In this document: positions 15,530 through 21,500 of the stretch, in pieces
Layout of the letters: every line of letters starts with the position of its first letter
Numbering within the stretch: the first letter of the stretch is position 1
NCBI GenBank assembly: GCA_900540805.1
Contig: UQHL01000033.1
Span: 1 to 21,619 of the forward strand
Length of the DNA: 21,619 bases
Direction of reading: 5' to 3'
Origin: an uncultured Eubacteriales bacterium
GTDB lineage: Bacteria; Bacillota; Clostridia; Christensenellales; Borkfalkiaceae
Made by a program: the position numbers and the translations under genes
Notes under the pieces: model-generated
Told to the model about the DNA's origin: nothing
Database searches by the model: none
The model's input: only the letters and a program-made list of their open reading frames with translations

Positions 15530-16606
15530 TTAAATGATAATAGCGGTATCGTCCAGCGTTACGTCTTCCACATACGTCTTGAACAGGCTCGCGTCAAAAT
15601 CAATACGTACAGTCCTGTCAACCGAAGAATAGTTCCCCGTCGTTGCATAGCGGACAGAAAACAATCCCGCGTCGGTATGCGTTTTTAGCCAAGACAGTAC
15701 CTCGTTTTTCGTTGCCGGGGACAGGGCGACATATTTAGACGGATTAGACGTTAACGGCTCGCAAAACAGCGACAGCAAATTACAGGTCTGTTTTGCCGAT
15801 GTTTCCGTTTTTGTATAGCCCGCCTCCCGGATTTTTATTTTCTTCGTCAAAGACGTGTTCAAGTCCGCTAATACCGTTTCGTTGATTTGTATCTCGGGCA
15901 CAAGCTCTAACGTATCGTCCACCGTATAGGCGGAATACGTATAGGTATAATCGATCACCAGGGTATCGTCGGGATTGCCGTAATTGAAACTTCCGTCCGT
16001 CAGCGCATCAAATGTCGCGCCGCCCGAAATTTTGCCCGTAATCCCGGTCAATCGCTTCGCAAAATCCACCGTGCATTCCGCTTTTGCGCCCGCATTTTCC
16101 CGCGACGTTACCGTGACTTTAATTTGTGCGCCGAAGTCCTTTAAGCATTGTACCGTTGCCGTGGTGCTCCCGTCGCTCTGCGGCGTTACCGTGATATAAT
16201 CCGTAACTGTTTTTCCCGTCGCCCATGCGCTCGACGCATCCACAAATGACACCGACCAATCTACCGTTTTATTATCCGCCGTAACCGGCTTCACCGTCGC
16301 CGTCAGTGTTATACTGTCATACGACGCATTGTTCGCCAGAGCCGACGCCGAACGGAACGTCATCGCGCGCGGCATTTTATGTATCTCGCCGTTTTCCAGC
16401 TCGTTTCCCTCTCCGTCCGTGATAGGCGCGTCTATTTCGGGTGAGATTATTGCGTCTGCCTGCCCTTGCTCCAAATCGGAAATTCCATGTTTTTGGAAAC
16501 CGATTACCGACGATGTAATTACGATTGCCGCTACCACGGCTATCGTAAACACAATAGAGAGCCACTTGAGTTTCGTATGTTTTTTGTTATTTTGAATTTC
16601 TTGCAT
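15530..16606 (-). CDS. Signal-anchored Ig-like surface protein (358 aa)
   Basis: Start ATG behind AGGAGGA. A basic N-terminus and membrane helix at about 14-36, an acidic linker, then the Ig-like module at about 98-185 (LTATVKP, VDWSVSF, VTDYITVTP, C154 and C178, ending CTVDFAKRLTGI). A further beta-rich, Thr-rich region follows, and the C-terminus is VEDVTLDDTAIII, the shared tail. Closest relative in the window is the 399-aa protein, pointing to tandem duplication. A 75-bp gap with a hairpin separates it from the two small genes upstream. Confidence 0.75.
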   Translation of the reverse strand: MQEIQNNKKHTKLKWLSIVFTIAVVAAIVITSSVIGFQKHGISDLEQGQADAIISPEIDAPITDGEGNELENGEIHKMPRAMTFRSASALANNASYDSITLTATVKPVTADNKTVDWSVSFVDASSAWATGKTVTDYITVTPQSDGSTTATVQCLKDFGAQIKVTVTSRENAGAKAECTVDFAKRLTGITGKISGGATFDALTDGSFNYGNPDDTLVIDYTYTYSAYTVDDTLELVPEIQINETVLADLNTSLTKKIKIREAGYTKTETSAKQTCNLLSLFCEPLTSNPSKYVALSPATKNEVLSWLKTHTDAGLFSVRYATTGNYSSVDRTVRIDFDASLFKTYVEDVTLDDTAIII

Positions 16607-16633
16607 TTTCTTTTTCCTCCTAAAAAAGTTTTT

Positions 16634-16670
16634 GCCGGCTATGACCTAATTTTTATAAGCCATAGCCGGC
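16634..16670. other. Intra-operon hairpin
   Basis: A perfect 10-bp inverted repeat, GCCGGCTATG / CATAGCCGGC, with a 17-nt loop lies in the only sizeable gap of the late operon. No T-run follows directly on either strand, so it is more likely an mRNA stabiliser, processing site or attenuator than a strong terminator. Confidence 0.6.
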
Positions 16671-16681
16671 ATGGTTGCTGT

Positions 16682-17032
16682 TTACGCCTGGCGCAAAAGC
16701 ATATTCAGCAGCGTTTTATCCGAATCGCGGAACGGCTTTACCTTACACTCGTAAACCTCGCCGTTTTCGTCCACCGTCCGGATTCCGTAGGTGTTGCCTT
16801 TGATGATCTTGCCCGTCGCTTCGTCCTTCATTTCATACGGCGTTAAAAATAAATCCGCTTTATTCTCGTTCCCGAATACGATATCCAGCACCGTATATCC
16901 GCCTTTATCGGGCGGGATTACCGCTACTTTCACGTCTTTTCCTCGCACGGTTCCTTTAATGAAATACGAAAAATACGTCTGCTCGTTCATCTCGAACGTT
17001 TCGCGTTCTACATAAATTTTCTTGCTTTCCAT
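16682..17032 (-). CDS. Small soluble protein (116 aa), possible ssDNA-binding protein
   Basis: Start ATG behind AAAGGAGA. The protein is a compact beta-rich sequence without signal or membrane segment: VRGKDVKVAVIPPDKGGYTVLDIVF, then YGIRTVDENGEVYECKVKPF and a C-terminal LLNMLLRQA. Size, position before the export genes, and the beta-rich, Lys/Arg-containing strands would suit an OB-fold ssDNA-binding protein such as the gpV of filamentous phages, but no diagnostic motif is visible and this is a guess. Real gene: good ribosome site and tight operon spacing. Confidence 0.7.
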   Translation of the reverse strand: MESKKIYVERETFEMNEQTYFSYFIKGTVRGKDVKVAVIPPDKGGYTVLDIVFGNENKADLFLTPYEMKDEATGKIIKGNTYGIRTVDENGEVYECKVKPFRDSDKTLLNMLLRQA

Positions 17033-17054
17033 AATCTTTTATCTCCTTTTTTAA

Positions 17055-17423
17055 TTACTCAGCGGCGTCATTTTTCGCCGCTGTACGTTGCGCTTTGGCT
17101 TCTGCTTTCGCAGCTTTCGCCTCTGCCTTTGCCTCGGCTTTTGCCGCTTTCGCCGCTTCACGTTCTTCACGCTTCGCGCGTTTTCTGGAAATTGCCGCCG
17201 CTTCTTCCTTGGTTTTGCCTTCGTCCAATGCCTTTTTGTACTTGTAAAGCCCGCTATGGTCGCTCTGGCACTGTAAGTATCCCGAACGAATCCCCGCTTC
17301 ATAGTCCGTCAGCTCTTTTCCTTCCTTCGGACCGTGCTGGTGTACTTTCGCTTTCCGTTCGGCGGCATAGCTCGCCGCACGTTTGTTCGGCTTTACCCAT
17401 CTGTTTTCACTATAATCTGCCAA
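17055..17423 (-). CDS. Small basic protein with Ala/Lys/Glu coiled tail (122 aa), TTG start
   Basis: First gene of the late operon. The frame opens with TTG, nine bases after AAGGAG; no ATG is better placed. Residues 1-75 are basic and polar (NRWVKPNKRAASYAAERKA, GYLQCQSDH), and the last 45 residues are an Ala-Lys-Glu-Arg repeat predicted to form a long charged helix. This suits nucleic acid binding or a scaffold; no known domain is recognised. The GC-rich AKAE repeats explain several shadow frames on the other strand. Confidence 0.7.
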   Translation of the reverse strand: MADYSENRWVKPNKRAASYAAERKAKVHQHGPKEGKELTDYEAGIRSGYLQCQSDHSGLYKYKKALDEGKTKEEAAAISRKRAKREEREAAKAAKAEAKAEAKAAKAEAKAQRTAAKNDAAE

Positions 17424-17626
17424 TGTTGTTTTCTCCTTGCCCGGTTTGTCGTTAGCTCAACGATTTTTTCTTTCGGCGGGAGCTCCGCTCATTTAGTTGT
17501 CCTATCAATCCCGTTTTTCTTGTGAGCGTTCCGCCCAGTGCGATTATCTTGCGGCAGTAGCTACCTTTTATCTTTTCAGACCGCTAAATTTTCTCGCCTC
17601 TTTCCTTTCGGATTGATTACGCCGTA

Positions 17627-17655
17627 AGTATAAGCCCTCTCCCGCCAAAAAACCA
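17627..17655 (-). promoter_or_regulatory. Candidate activator-dependent promoter of the late operon
   Basis: On the minus strand a good -10, TATACT (17632-17627), is preceded at 17 bp by a poor -35 (TGGTTT). Directly upstream begins the phased repeat array. A weak -35 next to repeats is the usual look of an activated promoter. The 204 bp between here and the first start hold no gene I can support. Confidence 0.5.
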
Positions 17656-17660
17656 GAACA

Positions 17661-17736
17661 CCTTGAGCCAACATTAGGACAACCTTAAGCCAACATTAAG
17701 TACAAATTAGGTACATACACGGTACTCTTGGAGTAC
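17661..17736. repeat. Helically phased direct-repeat array (operator candidate)
   Basis: Two copies of CCTTRAGCCAACATTA start at 17661 and 17683, 22 bp apart. Then GTAC occurs at 17700, 17711, 17722 and 17733, exactly 11 bp apart; a related AAATTAGG lies 11 bp after the matching part of the second copy. The last GTACs are arms of a palindrome, GTACTC-TTG-GAGTAC. All sites face the same side of the helix. It lies just upstream of the late promoter. Confidence 0.75.
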
Positions 17737-17757
17737 ACCGTTAAAAAAGAAAAAAGA

Positions 17758-17780
17758 CGGAGCGTTTGCTCCGCCTTTTT
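17758..17780 (-). terminator. Bidirectional terminator ending the early operon
   Basis: A perfect 6-bp stem, CGGAGC / GCTCCG, with a 4-nt loop and T-runs on both strands. It lies immediately after the stop of the 84-aa gene and insulates the late-operon control region from early transcription. Confidence 0.88.
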
Positions 17781-17781
17781 G

Positions 17782-18036
17782 TCATTCTACATATCGTCGC
17801 GCATACATACTTGTACGCATACGTTTCCCGTCTATGTTCTGTTTTTCCGACATTCCGTATTCATACTCCTTATCCCGCTTTTGCGTGCGAACATAATAGG
17901 TATCATAGCTTATCAATACATTATCGTCTTCCATATCTACTTCTATGTCTATGCGTTGTTTGACGATATACTTTTTCGTTCGATACACATTCGTCGCGCC
18001 CTTGATAAAATCCGGACAAGTTTTCTCTTTTGACAT
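17782..18036 (-). CDS. Small unknown protein (84 aa)
   Basis: Start ATG behind AAAGGAGGT. The product is a charged soluble protein rich in Tyr, Lys and Asp with no recognised motif. It is the last gene of the early operon, 43 bp after the HTH gene and directly before the terminator. Role unknown; regulators or anti-repressors are typical of such a place. Confidence 0.7.
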   Translation of the reverse strand: MSKEKTCPDFIKGATNVYRTKKYIVKQRIDIEVDMEDDNVLISYDTYYVRTQKRDKEYEYGMSEKQNIDGKRMRTSMYARRYVE

Positions 18037-18079
18037 ATTGTACCTCCTTTACCCGCTTTGGCGAGTGATTTTTATATCT

Positions 18080-18373
18080 CTACCGCAAGTTTGCTTGCAG
18101 ATAGTCGTAGAGTTTTCCGTTCAAGCGTTTGATCGTTTGCGTGGAATACCGCCACTCGTCTGCTAAACTCTCTTGCGTATTGTTTCGGATATACAGTTCT
18201 ACATATACGTCGTAAATTCGAATAGGCGCGCGCTTTACCGCGTCATTATATCTTTGGACTTTTTCCGCGATTATATTTGATTCGATTTCGTTTTTCAGTT
18301 CGTCAAATCCCTTTTTACGCGAATAGTAATAGCGTATTTCTCTTAAATCCTTCATGATTTCTTGTCTTGTCAT
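18080..18373 (-). CDS. HTH protein resembling phage late-gene activators (97 aa)
   Basis: Start ATG behind GTGAGG, 9 bp after the preceding gene. The N-terminal half is a charged helix with LREIRYYYSRKKGFDEL, a pattern seen in small phage regulators. The C-terminal part, NTQESLADEWRYSTQTIKRL (65-84), reads as a helix-turn-helix like sigma-70 region 4 or the ArpU/RinA type. Such proteins switch on late phage operons. The phased array before the late operon is the obvious candidate target, but this link is inferred from position only. Confidence 0.7.
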   Translation of the reverse strand: MTRQEIMKDLREIRYYYSRKKGFDELKNEIESNIIAEKVQRYNDAVKRAPIRIYDVYVELYIRNNTQESLADEWRYSTQTIKRLNGKLYDYLQANLR

Positions 18374-18382
18374 ATTTTTGCC

Positions 18383-18715
18383 TCACGCTCTCGTATCCGG
18401 TCGCCCAAACCGATCAATGATTTCCTGCATTTTTTCCCGTTCCTCTCCCCTCAGCCTATTTGCGATTGTTTCTAAAAACGCCTTTTGCTCCGGTTTCAGA
18501 TATTGTTTATTCAAATAATATCCTTCCTCTATATGTACGCCCGCGGAATTACGACGACTGTCCGTATAGATCGGGTAAGATAGTGAAAGCTCTTGTATAT
18601 CGCGGCGGATCGTCCGTTCGCTCACACAGAACTCGAACGCTAAATTGTCGATTTTGTCATGCCGACGGCGGCATAACGTATTCAACAGCTCTTGACGCCG
18701 TTCTATCGCTTTCAC
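18383..18715 (-). CDS. DeoR/HTH_11-type DNA-binding protein (110 aa), GTG start
   Basis: I start it at the GTG at 18715, just behind GGGGGTGAG; the open frame extends 38 codons further but has no ribosome site and is basic low-quality sequence. KAIERRQELLNTLCRRR and then IDNLAFEFCVSERTIRRDIQEL form the winged helix-turn-helix typical of DeoR and WYL-family regulators, followed by YPIYTDSRRNSAGVHIEEGYYL (wing). The effector domain is missing, so it is a stand-alone DNA-binding domain with a short helical tail. Probably regulates the element; a palindrome lies just upstream. Confidence 0.75.
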   Translation of the reverse strand: MKAIERRQELLNTLCRRRHDKIDNLAFEFCVSERTIRRDIQELSLSYPIYTDSRRNSAGVHIEEGYYLNKQYLKPEQKAFLETIANRLRGEEREKMQEIIDRFGRPDTRA

Positions 18716-19000
18716 TTTTCTCACCCCCTTTGCCTTTCTTGACCCTATTTTCTTACTTTGCCCGGACAGTTCTTGTCCGCGCAAAAAAAATTTTCTATAT
18801 TTTTTGCAACGAAAAAAGCGCCTTGACAAACAGCGCCTCTATTTTTTAGAGGTTGCTGCTCACCAAGACGCTTTTCGTCCTGCTTTGACGCCCTTCGACG
18901 TTTCACGAACACTTATTCTCAATCTATTGACGCACGGATTTACACTTACCCTGTTTCAGCACGACCGCCGTTTGGATTGAAAACGTTGTTTATTCGATTG
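18716..19000. other. Gene-free region with several small inverted repeats
   Basis: No supported gene. It contains the palindrome CGGACA-GTTCT-TGTCCG (18763-18779, a possible operator for the adjacent HTH gene), CCTCTA/TAGAGG (about 18836-18852), and GACG/CGTC pairs near 18867-18900. On the minus strand a weak stem with GCGC arms followed by T-run lies near 18812-18838 and could attenuate transcription from the zinc-ribbon genes. Confidence 0.5.
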
Positions 19001-19183
19001 TTACTCTCCGATTACTTTTATATCGATCTCTTTTCTCTTTTGTTTGTGTAATTTGCTGATAATCGCTACCCTACACTTCGGACAGGTTCTACGTAAAACC
19101 GCATTCCTATCATTATACCCTGTTACCTTATATCCGCAATTCGGACAATACAGTTGTGTAGGCGTTACATTATATACATCCAT
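19001..19183 (-). CDS. Small zinc-ribbon protein (60 aa)
   Basis: Start ATG behind a GGGAGG-type site located in the tail of the preceding gene. Two CxxC knuckles, CPNC (13-16) and CPKC (34-37), bind one zinc; a basic KLHKQKRK tail follows. Compact zinc ribbons of this kind are common in early regions of phages and integrative elements and resemble Com-like translational regulators, but the target is unknown. Paired with a second zinc ribbon 18 bp upstream. Confidence 0.78.
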   Translation of the reverse strand: MDVYNVTPTQLYCPNCGYKVTGYNDRNAVLRRTCPKCRVAIISKLHKQKRKEIDIKVIGE

Positions 19184-19201
19184 CTATGCCCTTATCCTCC
19201 C

Positions 19202-19384
19202 TTATATCGGAACACGCTCACTGTCCGATCTCCCTGTTTCTTCATCTATCCTGTTTCCTTGATTTTCTGTTTCTATTTTTACTTGTGTATGACAATGGCT
19301 GCATAGAAACCAACCGCCTGTTTCTTCTAAATACAGATTTTTTTCCACGTGCCCGCATCTCGGACAATAGACCTTTTTTACCAT
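19202..19384 (-). CDS. Small zinc-ribbon protein (60 aa), first gene of the SOS-type operon
   Basis: Start ATG behind AAAGGAG. Two knuckles CPRC (7-10) and CSHC (28-31) form a zinc ribbon; the C-terminal half is polar and acidic. It differs enough from its downstream neighbour to be a diverged relative rather than a recent duplicate. It is the first gene behind the promoter with the LexA box, so it would be made on DNA damage. Function unknown. Confidence 0.78.
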   Translation of the reverse strand: MVKKVYCPRCGHVEKNLYLEETGGWFLCSHCHTQVKIETENQGNRIDEETGRSDSERVPI

Positions 19385-19413
19385 CTTTCCACTCCTTTTT
19401 TCTGTTTTTTATG

Positions 19414-19427
19414 CGAACGTTTGTTCG
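19414..19427 (-). promoter_or_regulatory. LexA/DinR (SOS) box
   Basis: On the minus strand the sequence is CGAACAAACGTTCG, matching the Gram-positive consensus CGAACRNRYGTTYC at 13 of 14 positions. It lies 11 bp downstream of a perfect -10, about where the transcript starts, ideal for repression by LexA. Confidence 0.75.
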
Positions 19428-19438
19428 GATTTTTATTT

Positions 19439-19467
19439 ATTATACTTCCTTTTTTTTACATTGTCAA
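19439..19467 (-). promoter_or_regulatory. Consensus promoter of the early operon
   Basis: On the minus strand TTGACA (19467-19462), exactly 17 bp, TATAAT (19444-19439). Both hexamers are perfect. It reads towards the zinc-ribbon genes and HTH regulators. Confidence 0.88.
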
Positions 19468-19495
19468 GCGGTAGAGCCAAGTTCTTTTGTGAAAA

Positions 19496-19664
19496 TTTTT
19501 TGTCCTCCGACGGGGAAGGGTAATCGGCGTCGAGGCGTTGTCAAGGCGCTTAAAAACTTTTTACTTTCATTGCTTTGACTTTGCTGTTTTTAAGTCTGTC
19601 GCTTCGCTTTTCCTTGACCACTCCCCTTCCGCCGATTTTGGGAATTCCGTCGGAGGACAAAAAA
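19496..19664. other. Large nested inverted-repeat structure, possible ncRNA or ssDNA signal
   Basis: Outer arms of 18 bp pair perfectly (19496-19513 with 19647-19664). Inside are GGAAGGG/CCCTTCC (19515-19521 with 19624-19630) or alternatively CGGCG/CGCCG. Further in are GTCAAGG/CCTTGAC (19540-19546 with 19612-19618) and CTTAAAAAC/GTTTTTAAG (19549-19557 with 19586-19594), leaving a 28-nt apical loop. No protein explains it. It lies between the SOS promoter and xis-int. From 19665 to 19887 I see no supported gene, only a strong AAGGAGG at 19670 with a very short frame behind it. Confidence 0.7.
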
Positions 19665-19887
19665 ATGCAAAAGGAGGATTTCACCCGAATGGATATGTTC
19701 TGTTTCTTATACCTTTTCTATCCCTGGTGTACTCGATGTTAGCCGTAAGTGTACCCTATATTGTCCCAAACCGTTCTTCTCTTGTACCACGCCTTTTTGT
19801 TATACTTCCCGCGAAGGTAATACTTTTACTGAATTTTTTTTCGGTTTTTGCAGTATCTTCCAAATTTTCAATACGGAGGTTATTAAA

Positions 19888-20076
19888 ATGGCAGCAAGAA
19901 TGAGAACTATTCGGGACGCGCTTAAAACGATTAAGGAACTCGATCCCGGCTCGGCGGTTACTTATAACTTTATTAAACAGTTATGTGAAACCGACAAGAT
20001 CACCAATGTCAGGCTGAATAAGAAATACTTACTCAACCTTGACGAATTACTTAAATTTTTAAATATGGAGGATTAA
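19888..20076 (+). CDS. Excisionase-like small protein (62 aa)
   Basis: Start ATG behind ACGGAGGT. A small helical basic/acidic protein ending LNLDELLKFLN, matching the size and position of recombination directionality factors; it lies 4 bp before the integrase. The N-terminal 36 residues align without gaps to the truncated protein after the integrase (11 identities, e.g. R-x-I-x-D-x-L, DP and FI). No classical MerR-type excisionase motif is evident, so the role comes mainly from context. Confidence 0.65.
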   Translation: MAARMRTIRDALKTIKELDPGSAVTYNFIKQLCETDKITNVRLNKKYLLNLDELLKFLNMED

Positions 20077-20080
20077 TTTT

Positions 20081-21490
20081 ATGGCTACTGTTAGAAAACG
20101 AAAGTTAAAGAACGGACGCCTTGTTTACGATATACAAGTGCGGATTAAAGACAAAGGCAGCGGTGAGGAAATCGTTGAAACGTCCACGTGGCGCGCAGAC
20201 GAAAACATGAACGAAAAAAAAGCCGATAATGAAGCGGTTATCGTTGCTGACAAATTTGAAAAAGAAGTGATTGCCTCTATTTCAGGCTGTTCTGCAAGAA
20301 GTGATCCCCTTACCATTACGTTTCGTGATTTTGCCAACAACTGGCTCGAACAAACAAAAAGAAAATGGACGCTTTCTTATTACGTAATCTCAAAAAGAGC
20401 GTTAGACTTTGCCTGCTCTCGTATCGGAGGCTATAAAGTCAAAGAATTAACGCCCGCCATTATCCAAAACTTTTTCAATGAAATCGATAACAGAACACAC
20501 AATGTTTCTATTATTACGCCTAAACCTAATTTCAAAGAGATTTTGAAATCTTACGGTTTTGACTATAAAAATCTCAGATACGACTATCATGTTCAAGCGG
20601 CCACTCTTTCTCACGCCTTGCGCGGACAATCCGTGGGCGTCAAATGGTCGAACGAATTATGCCGCGCCACAAAAATCCCGTTCAATAAGCTTTTCGATAC
20701 TATCGAAAAAAAGGAACCCTATGCCTGGGAAACGAATAATAAAATTAAACGTACCGTCAGAGCCGTGTTGTCTCTTGCAAAGAAAAATCGGCTCGTAGAG
20801 GATAATTTCGCGCAAGCCGATTATATCGATTATCCCAAAAAGGTGACTACGCCCATTCGCTTTATGGACGACAAAACCGCTGTTACCTTTTTTGATTTCC
20901 TCATGAGCTACCATAATTTACGCATCAAAACCGCTATGCTGATTTTCCTTTTAACGGGCTTCCGGCGCGGCGAAGTATGCGGACTCGAATGGCACGATAT
21001 TGATTTCGAAAAACGCACTATTAGCGTGGAACGTTCCGTCGTTTATGTTTCCGGTTACGGTGTGTTTCAGAAAGAGCCGAAAACGGAAGGTTCTAAACGG
21101 ACCATTACCGTTGCTCAAGTCTTGATAAATGTTCTCAAAGAGTATAGAGAAAGCTGGTTAAAAATGCGGGAGGATTGTGGAGATTACATAAAGCCGTCGG
21201 ATAAGTTGTTTACTTCCCAAAAGGGCGACCTCATTAATCCTGCCACTCTTGAAACCTGGATTAAAATTGTTATCCGCGATTCCGGAATGGAGCATTTTAC
21301 TCTCCACAGCCTCCGCCATACCAATATTACCTTACAGATCGCGAAAGGCATTCCGCTCGTTACTGTCGCCGCAAGAGCCGGTCATTCCCGCACCAGCACC
21401 ACCAGCGATATTTACAGCCACTTTATCAAAACCAGCGACGAAAACGCCGCCGATGCGCTCGACAACTTTTTCAACCATAAAAACAACTAA
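20081..21490 (+). CDS. int: Tyrosine site-specific integrase
   Basis: A 469-aa protein, ATG behind GGAGGA. It has an N-terminal arm-binding domain (about 1-65, VRKRKLKNGRLVYDIQVRIK), a core-binding domain (about 75-240) and a catalytic domain with R295 in TGFRRGE, K334 in EPKTEGSKR, H409-x-x-R412 in HSLRHT, H435 in AGHSRTST and nucleophile Y445 in DIYSHF. All six residues are present, so it should be active. The core-binding domain is enlarged by about 75 residues (about 140-215) with an HTH-like look (LSHALRG...IPFNKLF). It integrates and excises the element, with the small upstream protein as likely helper. Attachment sites are not identifiable here. Confidence 0.93.
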   Translation: MATVRKRKLKNGRLVYDIQVRIKDKGSGEEIVETSTWRADENMNEKKADNEAVIVADKFEKEVIASISGCSARSDPLTITFRDFANNWLEQTKRKWTLSYYVISKRALDFACSRIGGYKVKELTPAIIQNFFNEIDNRTHNVSIITPKPNFKEILKSYGFDYKNLRYDYHVQAATLSHALRGQSVGVKWSNELCRATKIPFNKLFDTIEKKEPYAWETNNKIKRTVRAVLSLAKKNRLVEDNFAQADYIDYPKKVTTPIRFMDDKTAVTFFDFLMSYHNLRIKTAMLIFLLTGFRRGEVCGLEWHDIDFEKRTISVERSVVYVSGYGVFQKEPKTEGSKRTITVAQVLINVLKEYRESWLKMREDCGDYIKPSDKLFTSQKGDLINPATLETWIKIVIRDSGMEHFTLHSLRHTNITLQIAKGIPLVTVAARAGHSRTSTTSDIYSHFIKTSDENAADALDNFFNHKNN

Positions 21491-21500
21491 GGAGTTTATC

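Noticed and set aside
17661..17736. Possible CRISPR array
   Set aside because: Units are too short, spacing is 11/22 bp and there are no unique spacers of usual length or cas genes.
18745..18912. A 55-codon GTG-initiated frame on the minus strand with two cysteines, in the gap before the HTH gene
   Set aside because: No ribosome binding site, and it runs through hairpins and low-complexity AT sequence; treated as chance.
19496..19664. Ordinary intrinsic terminator
   Set aside because: The stem is far too long and branched, the outer arms are 150 bp apart, and no gene ends just before it on either strand.
19665..19739. A 25-codon frame (ATG at 19665, with AAGGAGG close behind) that might be a leader peptide
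   Set aside because: Too short to support, no following attenuator or coupled gene; only mentioned.
19538..19903. A 121-aa plus-strand hydrophobic frame over the nested palindrome and into xis
   Set aside because: It starts inside the palindrome, overlaps the xis start in another frame, and its hydrophobicity comes from T-rich DNA.
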